Below are positions 22,101 to 32,142 of a DNA stretch of 64,000 nt, in pieces. The stretch is from Ornithodoros turicata (taxonomy: Eukaryota > Arthropoda > Arachnida > Ixodida > Argasidae): assembly GCF_037126465.1 (NCBI RefSeq), contig NC_088203.1:90892668-90956667 (forward strand), read 5' to 3'. The notes beneath the pieces are model-generated. The model did not search any database. It saw only the letters and a list, made by a program, of their open reading frames with translations, and had not been told where the DNA came from. Each line of letters begins with the position of its first letter. Position 1 is the first letter of the stretch. Both the position numbers and the translations under genes were made by a program.

Positions 22101-24915
22101 ATATCCACATCAAGAACAGTCAAAATTACGTGGAACTGGGCGTGGGCTGTGAGATTTGTCGATCATGGGGAATTTCCACTTCAAGAGCAGTCAAAATTAC
22201 GTGGAACTGCAGGTGGGCTGTGAGATTTGTCTATCATGGGGAATTTCCATTTCAAGAACAGTCAAAATTACGTGGAACTGCAGGTGGGATGTGAGATTTG
22301 TCGATCATGGGGAATTTCCACTTCAAGAACAGTCAAAATTACGTGGAACTGCAGGTGGGCTGTGAGATTTGTCGATCATAGGGAATTTCTACTTCAAGAA
22401 CAGTCAAAATTACGTGGAACTGCAGGTGGACTGTGAGATTTGTCGATCATGGGGAATTTCCAATTCAAGAACAGTCAAAATTACGTGGAACTGCAGGTGG
22501 GCTGTGAGATTTGTCGATCATGGGGAATTTCCATCTCAAGAACAGTCAAAATTACGTGGAACTGCAGATGGGCTATGAGATTTGTCGATCATGGGAAATT
22601 TCCATTTCAAGAACAGTCAAAATTACGTGGAGCTGCAGGTGGGCTGTGAGATTTGTCTATCACGGGGAATTTCCACATCAAGAACAGTCAAAAGTACGTG
22701 GAACTGGGCGTGGGCTGTGAGATTTGTCGATCATGGGGAATTTCCACTTCAAGAGCAGTCAAAATTACGTGGAACTGCAGGTGGGCTGTGAGATTTGTCT
22801 ATCATGGGGAATTTCCATTTCAAGAACAGTCAAAATTACGTGGAACTGCAGGTGGGATGTGAGATTTGTCGATCATGGGGAATTTCCACTTCAAGAACAG
22901 TCAAAATTACGTGGAACTGCAGGTGGGCTGTGAGATTTGTCGATCATAGGGAATTTCTACTTCAAGAACAGTCAAAATTACGTGGAACTGCAGGTGGACT
23001 GTGAGATTTGTCGATCATGGGGAATTTCCAATTCAAGAACAGTCAAAATTACGTGGAACTGCAGGTGGGCTGTGAGATTTGTCGATCATGGGGAATTTCC
23101 ATCTCAAGAACAGTCAAAATTACGTGGAACTGCAGATGGGCTATGAGATTTGTCGATCATGGGAAATTTCCATTTCAAGAACAGTCAAAATTACGTGGAG
23201 CTGCAGGTGGGCTGTGAGATTTGTCTATCACGGGGAATTTCCACATCAAGAACAGTCAAAAGTACGTGGAACTGGGCGTGGGCTGTGAGATTTGTCGATC
23301 ATGGGGAATTTCCACTTCAAGAGCAGTCAAAATTACGTGGAACTGCAGGTGGGCTGTGAGATTTGTCTATCATGGGGAATTTCCATTTCAAGAACAGTCA
23401 AAATTACGTGGAACTGCAGGTGGGATGTGAGATTTGTCGATCATGGGGAATTTCCACTTCAAGAACAGTCAAAATTACGTGGAACTGCAGGTGGGCTGTG
23501 AGATTTGTCGATCATAGGGAATTTCTACTTCAAGAACAGTCAAAATTACGTGGAACTGCAGGTGGACTGTGAGATTTGTCGATCATGGGGAATTTCCAAT
23601 TCAAGAACAGTCAAAATTACGTGGAACTGCAGGTGGGCTGTGAGATTTGTCGATCATGGGGAATTTCCATCTCAAGAACAGTCAAAATTACGTGGAACTG
23701 CAGATGGGCTATGAGATTTGTCGATCATGGGAAATTTCCATTTCAAGAACAGTCAAAATTACGTGGAGCTGCAGGTGGGCTGTGAGATTTGTCTATCACG
23801 GGGAATTTCCACATCAAGAACAGTCAAAAGTACGTGGAACTGGGCGTGGGCTGTGAGATTTGTCGATCATGGGGAATTTCCATTTCAAGAGCAGTCAAAA
23901 TTACGTGGAACTGCAGGTGGGCTATGAGATTTGTCTATCATGGGGAATTTCTATTTCAAGAACAGTCCAAATTACGTGGAACTGCAGTAAGCTGTGAGAT
24001 TTGTCGATCATGGGGAAGTTCCATTTCAAGAACAGTCAAAATTACGTGGAACTGCAGGTGGGATGTGAGATTTGTCGATCATGGGGAATTTCCACATCAA
24101 GAACAGTCAAAATTACGTAGAACTGCAGTAGGCTGTGAGATTTGTCTATCATGGGGAATTTCTATTTCAAGAACAGTCAAAATTACGTGGAACTGCAGTA
24201 AGCTGTGAGATTTGTCGATCATGGGGAAGCTCCATTTCAAGAACAGTCAAAATTACGTGGAACTGCAGGTGGGATGTGAGATTTGTCTATCATGGGGAAT
24301 TTCTATATCAAGAACAGTCAAAATTACGTGGAACTGCAGGTGGGCTGTGAGATTTGTCGATCATGGGGAATTTCCACATCAAGAACAGTCAAAATTACGT
24401 GGAACTGGGCGTGGGCTGTGAGATTCGTCGATTATGGGGAATTTCCACTTCAAGAGCAGTCAAAATTACGTGGAACTGTAGGTGTGCTGTGAGATTTGTC
24501 TATCATGGGGAATTTCTATTTCAAGAACAGTCAAAATTACGTGGAACTGCAGGTGGGCTGTGAGATTTGTCGATCATGGGGAATTTCCACATCAAGAACA
24601 GTCAAAATTACGTGGAACTGGGCGTGGGCTGTGAGATTTGTCGATCATGGGGAATTTCCACTTCAAGAGCAGTCAAAATTACGTGGAACTGCAGGTGGGC
24701 TGTGAGATTTGTCGATCATGGGGAATTTCCATTTCAAGAACAGCCAAAATTACGTGGAACTGCAGGTGGGATGTGAGATTTGTCGATCATGGGGAATTTC
24801 CACTTCAAGAACAGTCAAAATTACGTGGAACTGCAGGTGGGCTGTGAGATTTGTCGACCATAGGGAATTTCTACTTCAAGAACTGTCAAAATTACGTGGA
24901 ACTGCAGGTGGGCTG
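19104..24915. repeat. 71-bp satellite, about 82 monomers
   Basis: Monomers of 71 bp follow head to tail for 5.8 kb with only small divergence; some variants lack one base at the GCAGTA(A/G)GCTG position. Each monomer has GATCATGGGGAATTTCC, a CAAGAACAGTCAAAATTACG core and GTGGAACTGCAGGTGGGCTG. Because 71 is not divisible by three, an ATG inside each monomer reads through about three monomers in successive frames and stops at GCTGTGAG. This gives many overlapping 69-codon frames that are not evidence of coding. The array ends sharply at 24915 in unique sequence. Confidence 0.97.
22156..23859. repeat. Higher-order repeat: three copies of an 8-monomer (568-bp) block
   Basis: Diagnostic variants (GATCATAGGGAATTTCTAC, CCAATTCAAG, GATGGGCTATGAG, CACGGGGAATTTCC, CAAAAGTACG) recur at exact 568-bp steps, for example the ATAGGGAATTTCTAC variant near 22378, 22946 and 23514. 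A single related block lies about 1,700 bp upstream (20456-21020), and the neighbouring stretch 20024-20520 is almost identical to 21724-22220. The array therefore grew by recent unequal exchange of multi-monomer blocks. Confidence 0.9.
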
Positions 24916-25251
24916 ATGCGCATAATGCGTGGATATCCGATAACCGCGGATCTGCACAATGTTATAAAAACAGAAAGTAGCGCTATAAACACGCCCAATG
25001 TCATCCAGCATTCAGAATGATTTCAACTTGTCTCTTGATTGCCGAGGACGATGGGCGTTAAGCACCTTTGTAAGGCTTCCCATACGTAATATGTTGCAGA
25101 AAGGGCATTCGGATCCCGTTAGAAAAGAGAACGATGTTCATCAGTCGTGGTTGGCCACGAGCGTGCTATGCAGTAAAGCTACCTTTCCCAAGTGCAGATG
25201 CCCACGAATCGTATCCTGGAATAGTCCGTACTTGGCTCAGGTACTGGTGGC

Positions 25252-25327
25252 CAGTAGTTTATCGAGAATCGCAAACATGGGGGTGTCTCCAAAAATTGGG
25301 GGGGGGGGGGGTCTGGAGAAATCACTG
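25252..25327. mobile_element. 76-bp hAT-type MITE
   Basis: Ends CAGTAGTTTATCGAG and CTGGAGAAATCACTG are imperfect inverted repeats related to those of the 177-bp element at 8467-8643. Flanks CTGGTGGC (25244-25251) and CTAGTGGC (25328-25335) form an 8-bp target duplication with one mismatch. A G-run fills the centre. Confidence 0.65.
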
Positions 25328-25570
25328 CTAGTGGCCCAGACTTGACAAGCAGGTTGAGGATCACGTGTGTGGCTGTCTCCTCTGTCAGAGTACAGACAAG
25401 TCGAGTGCTGGCCACTCAGCCCCCACTTCAGCCAGTTCTTTTTCCTGCTGGACCATGGAGGCAGATATGGAATTGATATCGTAGGACCGTTCAACACCTT
25501 GCGTTTACGATGTAGCTTTGCCATCAAGTTTTGCGACCAAACAATGCGGTATCCTTGCATGTCAACAACG
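25328..25570 (+). pseudogene. Ty3/gypsy integrase fragment
   Basis: Translation reads KQVEDHVCGCLLCQSTDKS, resembling the second half of the integrase HHCC zinc finger (C-x2-CQ). After a frameshift comes GGRYGIDIVGPF (first catalytic Asp, 'D.VGPF') and FAIKFCDQTMRYP, resembling the following beta-strand block. The downstream DDE core is missing. The MITE at 25252-25327 lies directly in front and may have interrupted the same relic. Confidence 0.55.
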
Positions 25571-26506
25571 TACGCTTTATAATGTAGGCAGCGATTACAT
25601 TTTACGTCCTTCGTAAGTTCGCCGGTTCAAAAACGTGAGCCTCGCTGCGACATACCTTCCTGTCAACGCCGTTGTCAGTGTTCTCCATGCGGGAAACGAG
25701 AACGTGACGCAACTTCCGTTCACCTCCTGATTGGTCGAGGATGCGCGGCATGCAGCTAGAAGTCGTGCGGTCGCGTTTCCGCGCACATTCTCCGCATGCG
25801 GGTACAAGCCTTACGCTAGGGCCACCCCCCGACCCCTCAGACATGGAGCGGCGATGAGATCGAAGACAACTACGGAGGTTGGGGGAGGACGACATGAGTT
25901 ACAGGAGGCGTAAATGATACAGCAGTTGTTGGCGACATCGAGGCACAGGAAAGCGGCGGATCAGTGGTGTGGCAGAACAGTGCGTGAACGTGATGCGAAC
26001 GAAAATGCGGAGGCGCTGTCGAAGACGTGTGGGGGGTGCTGCGACCCGGAAGCGAGTGGGAGGAGTGGGGGGCGAAAGCTCGGAGAGTCCTAGGGAGAGC
26101 GAGGCTGCGTCAGCCGTGATGAGTGCCGAGACGCCTGCTGGTGAAATTGTGCCGTGGTGTCGGCTGCCGCTACGTACCGGAACCGGTAGGTGAGCGCGAG
26201 ACTTTGATGTCGCGGCCGGCAGGAGAGGAGCGCCATGTTACGGGGTAGATGTGGCCCGTGAATGTCGCCTGCGTGCCGATGGGTCGTGCTTCGTGATATG
26301 GCGTGAGTGGTACAGCGGTCTTCTTACCGGGTTGAGAACGTCGTCGAAAAACCGGAAGCGGGTCGAGGCAGGCACAGTGATGGTACCGAGACCAATATGG
26401 GAACGACGAGCTCGAACGGCTTACGCCCTCGTCCACGGCAGCAGTTGCAACCATAACTGTCTGATGTTCTGCTCCACAATACTCTTCAACGGGCAGGTTT
26501 GTCCAG
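25571..26506. other. GC-rich unassigned stretch
   Basis: Rich in G, C and CpG (for example 25980-26200), with open frames on both strands that have no recognisable motif. It could be an old LTR or the tail of the gypsy relic before it, or a CpG island. Nothing decides between these. Confidence 0.35.
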
Positions 26507-27021
26507 TAGGGGAGAGGCGGGTGGAACGGGACAGTTTTCACATTTGAATTTTTTCTTCTTTTATTTGCAACATAGAACTGTGCTGTTGTTCTCTAAATGT
26601 AAGGCAGATCCGTTATCACAAACTATGAAAATCAGGGAACGGGGCAGTGTTCCGTACCTACCGTCATGGCGCTGTCCCATTCCTCCCAAAGCGCGCCGCA
26701 AACAGTAAAGCTTCTTTTCACGTCAAACTGCCCCGGATAGCCCTAAAAGTACGGTAGAGGCAAAGCACTCTCTAAGTGCACATTTCGCGATTTGCACATT
26801 CGCAAGTGCACATTTCGTAAAACAGGAGGTCGGTACACTTTTTGGGACTGGAAAGACTAAGAAGATGTAAAAAACGACGAACCAGTCAGCCATTAAAATT
26901 CACAAGTGCGGCCGCCGTGGTGCCATCAGTGGAGAGTATCTTCAATTGCATAGCGTAATTTTTAAAAATATTTTTACCGTCCCACTCCTCCAACCGTCCC
27001 ATACCTCCCGCCTCTCCCCTA
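26507..27021. mobile_element. Tc1/mariner-type MITE, 515 bp including TA duplications
   Basis: Left end TAGGGGAGAGGCGGG and right end CCCGCCTCTCCCCTA are exact complements, both bounded by TA. A TA target duplication points to the Tc1/mariner superfamily. Related GTCCCATTCCTCCC motifs recur inside (near 26673, 26978 and 26996). No transposase is present. Confidence 0.65.
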
Positions 27022-28102
27022 CCGTAAGATATTTCGACGGTTTGCAACGTCGGGTCATCGTTGTTATACCAACTGGTTCCTTGTGTCGCCTTGAGTGAAC
27101 GGAAGGGGTTTGTTCTGGTGTCGGGCTCGGGGCCATTTCCTGAATTATCCATTCTATGAAAGGATGTAGGGTCTCACTGCGTTCATGATGCTATCCCCGC
27201 GACGTAGATCCAGCAACATTCCGGTGTGGATAATGAAGTAGCGGCCTAGGATCATTACTCCAGTCCATTACGCTAGTATGATGGCACATCCTGGGTTTAC
27301 CTGTGGGGATAGTTTGGAAGGATTGCAGTTCGGACAGTCTCGGCGTAGATGTCCGCGTTATCAGGAACCATAACAACGAGGAAGACTGTTGACGTTGTTG
27401 CTATCGTTCCTCTGCGAAGTTCCTCCTTGCAGCTGAATGTCGCGCCGGTTTGCCGGCGTTTCGTGACACCCGTAACCGGCATGTTGTGCGCTGAAGGTTT
27501 CCTCTGCGGGTCTCGGCCGGTTCCTTTGTTTATAGGGTGCAGGGCATGAAGAGGAGAGCCTGCAGGTAATCCGCTACTCACTTAAGGTGTACAACTGAGT
27601 GCTTGCTGCGAGGTATCTGCCGGTCTGGGTTTGCCCCAAGCAGAACTAGGCTCCAGAGTTTGGTCGGGTCCAGGCGGCGGGTGATAGTGTAATTCACCCA
27701 GCAGGTCAATCCTCTGCCACTGGCGAGGGGGATTCGTCCTCACCACTCATCTTCTTAGGCGTCATCATCGCAAAGAAGGAAAACCTGCCCTACGAAAACG
27801 ATGCAGCAAATGACGAAGAAAAAGCGGCCGGGAACAGCGAGCAAGGAAAGAAAAGTGAAGCGGCAAAAAAGTAAAAACAGTAAAGGAAAATGCGCTAGCG
27901 GTCGCTATAGATTAACTGCACTGGACAGGCAAAGCGAAAGAAGACCGACTTGTAAAAGAAGCTGTACACGCACACTTTGGTCATCTCTAAAATGGCAAAG
28001 CCCACGTAAAGGGGATGCGTGCATCTTACCCTCCTGTTTGTTTTGCATCTCGTACAAGTATGTCACTGAGAATGTGAAAATGCTGGCAGTCGACGAACTA
28101 GC
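27022..28102. other. Unassigned stretch
   Basis: No supported gene. A 109-codon frame at 27801-28130 (+) is rich in Lys and Arg but matches nothing known and overlaps the polymerase relic at its end. Confidence 0.4.
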
Positions 28103-28581
28103 TTATCGGAGCCCGGTTTCTTTGTCGTAAGCTTGGGCGTACTTTTCCGAACTCGAAGCTAAGATCCACGGTTCACCCAGATTTAGAATGTGCATGTGGT
28201 GGAGAAGGGAGCTCAAATTGTATTGCAGGTTGTGCACGCACACGATTAGTTCTTTGGTGTTACGACACATATGATTACACGTATCACACAGCGTCGCGCC
28301 AATATTTGAGGAACTGGGCTCGGGTGTGGTCGTGATGCGACACCTTCTGCGTGCGCTCGTTAAATTCGACCCCGCAAAATTTGCAGTGCGTCGCGCACTG
28401 GTGACGAATGTGGTCTTCCACACTCATGACCAACGGTGAGGGACGGCTTAACGTCAATTCGATTGGTAAAACCCTTGAGCACGAGCAAGCATTTTTCTGT
28501 TGTGTGGGGTCCCAAATAGCCTTCTACGCCCATTATTTTCCCGTCGCATCTTCTCACTAGAACAATGCTGTATGAGCTCAT
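28103..28581 (-). pseudogene. Maverick/Polinton-like DNA polymerase B, downstream fragment
   Basis: Read on the minus strand in shifting frames: SYSIVLVRRCDGKIMGVEGY, then a zinc-binding-like CKFCGVEFNERTQKVSHHDH, then CNHMCRNTKELIVCVHNLQY followed by LLHHM and SSSEKYAQAY. The order of a C-x2-C finger, a 'V.DH.H' block, a 'HN..YD.H' block and 'EKY' is that of the region leading into the exonuclease domain of protein-primed family-B polymerases of Maverick/Polinton elements. The polymerase core is absent. Frameshifts are present. It continues the fragment at 30288-30674 across the 1,687-bp insertion. Confidence 0.55.
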
Positions 28582-28592
28582 CCTGTATACAC

Positions 28593-30279
28593 CAGAGAGT
28601 CGAACCGAAACGTTTATCGGTTCGGTTCGGGTTTAGGTTCGACGTTAAGGGTTCAGTTCCGGTTCAGCTCCGGAAGGCAACTATAATGGTTCGAACCGGT
28701 GTTTTCCAAACGGTTCGGTTCACGAACCGGTTCAGGGGCCACGGGTGGGAATGAAGCAAAATGGGCAGGTTAAACCACGCTTCCGTTTGTGTGGTACAGT
28801 GGACAGGAAGACGTCAACGGCCGTTCACGATTTTTAAAGATTTTGTGCGATATGAAAGACAAGATTAGTAGTGGTTACGACAGCACCATAAACACGAATT
28901 ACTGGTTTTGGGTTGACTGCCCCAGCACGTCGCTCATGTCGCGGTGGTTAACTTACCCACCGGGTTCACAGAATCTCGGTAGGAATATAACAGTCAATCA
29001 AGTCTGCTACCATTGGCCTAAGTCATTCGTATTGATATTGATATATTGATTACCAGTCAGGAGACGCGAATACACCTTAATCAGCAAACTACGCTTCGTG
29101 GTAGTTGGATTTGAATGGTGCGATTCTGAGCCCGCGACCTTTATGTAAAAGGCGTGTTATCGTTTATGACTGACCGCCGCCGTGCTACCATGTCGCCGTT
29201 AGAGTGAAGTGCCTGTGAAAAAAAGACAGAGCACGCGCAAGGGCAAGTTCAAACAGAGTCGGGTTCATTTTCGACCGATTCACAATTTTTAATATACGAT
29301 GTCAGTATGGTTGTTCCTACTTTTTGATTTCAAATGCACAAAGAAAACCAGCTTGGTACGTTCGTCTGTAAGTTCACACACGCATGTTGGCAGTTTATCT
29401 GGCAGCGTCGTATACACGGACGAATGCTGTATTTGATTTCAGATAGTCTGCTTTCGCAATGCACTGCACAAAAAAGAAGAGAAGAAGAGAAACTTTGATA
29501 GACCGAATGTCCCACAGCCGACAACGTATCGATCGTGTGGTCCGCCTACTCGCATTTAAAAACAGGATGTCCACGATAACCGTAGAAATTATCTCTAACA
29601 CATAGTGATGTCAAAGAAAACTGACAGCTCTCCTATGACATTTGTGTTACAAACGGGCTGACCTTACAATGCGGCACCTGTTTTAAACACAAACGTCATA
29701 GGAGAGCAGTCACTTTTTCTTGGACAGCGGTATGTGTCAGCGATCATTTCTGCAGTTAGGGTGGACGCCCTGTATAGTTCAGGTTGATTAGTATATTATT
29801 ATAATATATGTCACAACCTGAATACTACCCAAAACTGTCGTTGATCCCTAATTCTTATATATATTCTTGTGTATGTCTTAAACATTAGTAGCCATAACAG
29901 TTTTTAGTCATAGCTTCCCGTTCATTCCCCTTCATAATTCCCCATTCATCATAGTAATAAAAAGTTGTTGCTGTTGTTATTTCCCGACCCGAGAAAATCC
30001 AGAGCACTGCTGCAGTGCATGACTTTTTCAGCAAGCAAGAGGAAGACTTCGAAGATAATAAAAGAAGAAAAAATTATGTTCATGCACAAAATACAAAGTT
30101 TCGCCCTTAGTTCCGCATGAACCGTTATTTGAACCGGTTACCGGTATTTTTTAGCGGTTCAGTTCCGGTTCAGCTCCAAGATGGCGTCGACTGTTTCGAT
30201 TCGATTCAGTTCTGGTTCGGCCAAAAATAAAGGTTAATAACGGTTTTCGGTTCAGGTTCGGGTTCGGTTCGACTCTCTG
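28593..30279. mobile_element. hAT-like nonautonomous element, 1,687 bp
   Basis: Ends CAGAGAGTCGAACCGAA (28593) and TTCGGTTCGACTCTCTG (to 30279) are inverted repeats. They are flanked by the perfect 8-bp duplication GTATACAC (28585-28592 and 30280-30287). The subterminal regions are dense in GGTTCGGTTC / GAACCGGTTC motifs over about 150 bp on each side. No transposase is recognised. It sits inside the Maverick-like polymerase relic and so is younger than it. A smaller foldback unit lies inside it at 29614-29721. Confidence 0.85.
29614..29721. mobile_element. 108-bp foldback unit inside the hAT-like element
   Basis: Arms of about 35 bp (29614-29648 and 29686-29721) are near-perfect complements; both contain CTCTCCTATGACRTTTGTGTT. 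The spacer is 37 bp. It is either a nested MITE or an internal hairpin of the host element. Confidence 0.7.
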
Positions 30280-30287
30280 GTATACAC

Positions 30288-30674
30288 TCACGGCATCCTT
30301 AACGAGCGCACCCCTTTCCAAAACGCTCTCCATGTCCAATACTGCAAAAAGGGGTAGGGATGCATGTACTGTATCTTGGTGAAGGATGCGCCTTCCCCCG
30401 CTTTTGTCATTTCGAGAATCACTTCCTTCATGTCTCGACGCAGGCGTTTGTGTCCCTCCAAAGCACCTCTCATCCCATAGCCGATCGTGCATTTCTCGCA
30501 ATAAAAATAGTCGCTATGTCTCATGAAAGTGCTAAATTTTCTGATCCCATAGAAATTACCCCTAACCTCGAGCAGATGGACTTTATCCGGATAGAGCGTG
30601 CGGGGAACCCGTCGGGTAGATGTCGAACTCGTCTGCTCGTCAAACACGTAGATGTACACTGTACACTTTTTCAC
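30288..30674 (-). pseudogene. Maverick/Polinton-like DNA polymerase B, middle fragment
   Basis: On the minus strand: VYIYVFDEQ, then VHLLEVRGNFYGIRKFSTFM and YFYCEKCTIGY followed by GHKRLRR. This 'H..LL...N.Y..I..FS..' followed by a 'YFC..C...F......H...C' finger is characteristic of the N-terminal half of Maverick polymerases. It lies between the N-terminal fragment (31040-31717) and the one at 28103-28581, with mobile elements at both junctions. A TGA ends the frame next to the GTATACAC duplication. Confidence 0.6.
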
Positions 30675-31039
30675 ACCTTTAAAGGTGTGCGCTATGCACC
30701 TTCAACCTGGTTGCCTAACATTGCATCTCCAGGATGATATTTTACAAAATTTGGAAAGCATTACTAAAGATCAAGTGTCAGTGCAAATCTTGCTTTCATT
30801 ATGTCTTGGATATCGTAGGTACGAGCTAATTCATATATGCATCGCTATCGATAATCGAGCACGCGCAAGTGTCTACAATACTGTTGAACAATGTTGAGAT
30901 GTTGCAAGACTGAATTTTTGGAGGACAGACAACACTCGAGTAAAGAAAATTTGTGCGAAACCGTGCTCCATTATGATGTTACCAAAATTACATCTAAAAA
31001 GGCGTGCGCCATGCACGCTATTACACCTTTAAAGGTGTG
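30672..31039. mobile_element. 368-bp insertion with palindromic ends
   Basis: Both ends carry the perfect palindrome (CA)CACCTTTAAAGGTGT(G): 30672-30689 and 31023-31039. Immediately inside, GCGCTATGCACC and the complement of GCGCCATGCACG extend the inverted similarity. If TTAA (30679-30682 and 31029-31032) is the target duplication, this would be a piggyBac-type MITE. If the palindrome is part of the element, the type is unknown. It disrupts the Maverick-like polymerase relic. Confidence 0.65.
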
Positions 31040-31717
31040 AAAAGATTTAGAGTGTACACGGAGATTGTTTTTTCTCTCCCACAGGGTAATGTCTTCGTAA
31101 GTGACTGGAAAGCAGGGTGGCCAGTATGTTATGCGCATATCCGGATTCGAAGGATTCATGTATTTGCGGTATCTGACATAATCATTTGGTTTGTTCCTCA
31201 ACGGATGCCAGAGTGCCAGCACGCAATACTTGAAACACCCGTTTTCGTGATTCGGCGGTAGGTTGATGTTTCTGAGAGTCTTTGTTTTTCTTCTTAACCG
31301 TTCGGGAAGCTCGATCGTGCACCCAGTCCCCTTCCGTTTCAATCGCGTTAGTTTTAAGTTGACACGTTGAACGTCGCTTGAGGTGAAACCGGACCCTTCT
31401 CTGATATAACTTTCTATGCGTTGCGACGACTCTGCGATGGCACCATTTATCGCGTCTTCGATTTCGTGGTGGTTATGGGCCACTCTCATGTGCAGGTTCA
31501 CGTGAAGGAGATGAGAAGACAACCCGTCCTTAACCATGAGCGCCTTCGAGCATAGACACAATTTGAAAGGCATGGGGTAAGCTTCAAGAACGCGCGTGAA
31601 TACTGGAGCTATATGCTCGAAAGATCCAAAGAGTACCAAATCGTCGACGTTGTCGTCGCGCGGGGAACACTGAAGCGTGTACCTAGTAGCCATCCCCTCG
31701 AATGCCTCATCTGTCAC
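31040..31717 (-). pseudogene. Maverick/Polinton-like DNA polymerase B, N-terminal fragment
   Basis: An open minus-strand frame of about 225 codons. Recognisable blocks: a helical HEIEDAINGAIAESSQRIES, YIREGSGFTSSDVQRVNLKL ('I.RGSGW....V....L'), GTGCTIELPERLRRKTKTLR ('YI.LP..I..K.A.IN'), NGCFKYCVLALWHP ('.CF.W.VL.ALHP') and ITLWERKNNLRVH ('I..FE..N...VNVF'). This series defines the N-terminal domain of polymerases in Maverick/Polinton elements and related adintoviruses. The length without a stop suggests moderate age. The remaining polymerase parts lie downstream in pieces. The element is endogenous and dead. Confidence 0.65.
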
Positions 31718-31887
31718 AAAAAAAAGGAGTAACCGTCTCTCCGTTACGGATGGGTGGTTCTCTACGACGTGCCCTCGTAATTCAACGATTCTACGACCCT
31801 ACACGGGGTCATGGTCCCTTCAAAACTCTGGTATTGCATCTGGTGATCCACGTCTAACCTGTCAGAGGTTAAAATACTGAATGTTAT

Positions 31888-32142
31888 CTAACGGTGTAAG
31901 AGGCGACGTGGTTTTTTTGTCGTACTACAAGGGTAGATCTTTAATGTCGTTTTTTTTTTTTTTTTTTCACTCCCCACGTAGGTGAGTTCCACGATATCCG
32001 TGTAGACGATTATGTTGTGTGAAGGGCGTTCCAGACCCACCTCGACGGAGCTTGTGGCATCCTCCATAAACACGGCGCGCGATTCGAAGCCCAAAAGCAA
32101 TGCATCCCCTATGGGGCTCGGTTTTTCGAAGTTATACCTCAA
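31888..32142 (-). pseudogene. Possible Maverick-type structural gene fragment
   Basis: The minus-strand frame contains LLLGFESRAVFMEDA and NIIVYTDIVELTYVG and later LKIYPCSTT. This is like the 'LLGF ... LYVYCDIV...VGD...LLRIVP' pattern of an uncharacterised protein often found with arthropod Maverick genes. A T-rich tract at about 31949-31967 (read as a poly-Lys insertion) breaks the similarity between the two blocks. The assignment is from memory of the pattern and is tentative. Confidence 0.35.

Noticed and set aside
19104..24915. CRISPR-like array
   Set aside because: There are no unique spacers; the whole 71-bp unit repeats, and the setting is eukaryotic.
19121..25020. Dozens of overlapping 69-116 codon frames in the satellite (MSIMGNFHFKNSQNYVELQV-like)
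   Set aside because: The 71-bp period forces each frame through three phases of the monomer until the TGA in GCTGTGAG. The frames repeat with the DNA unit and are a by-product of it.
27801..28130. Lys/Arg-rich 109-codon plus-strand frame
   Set aside because: Low-complexity, no homology recognised, and it overlaps a minus-strand polymerase relic with better support.
29075..29190. Possible tRNA or tRNA-derived SINE (GATTTGAATGG-like B-box)
   Set aside because: No A-box, acceptor stem or cloverleaf could be drawn; the match to a B-box is partial.
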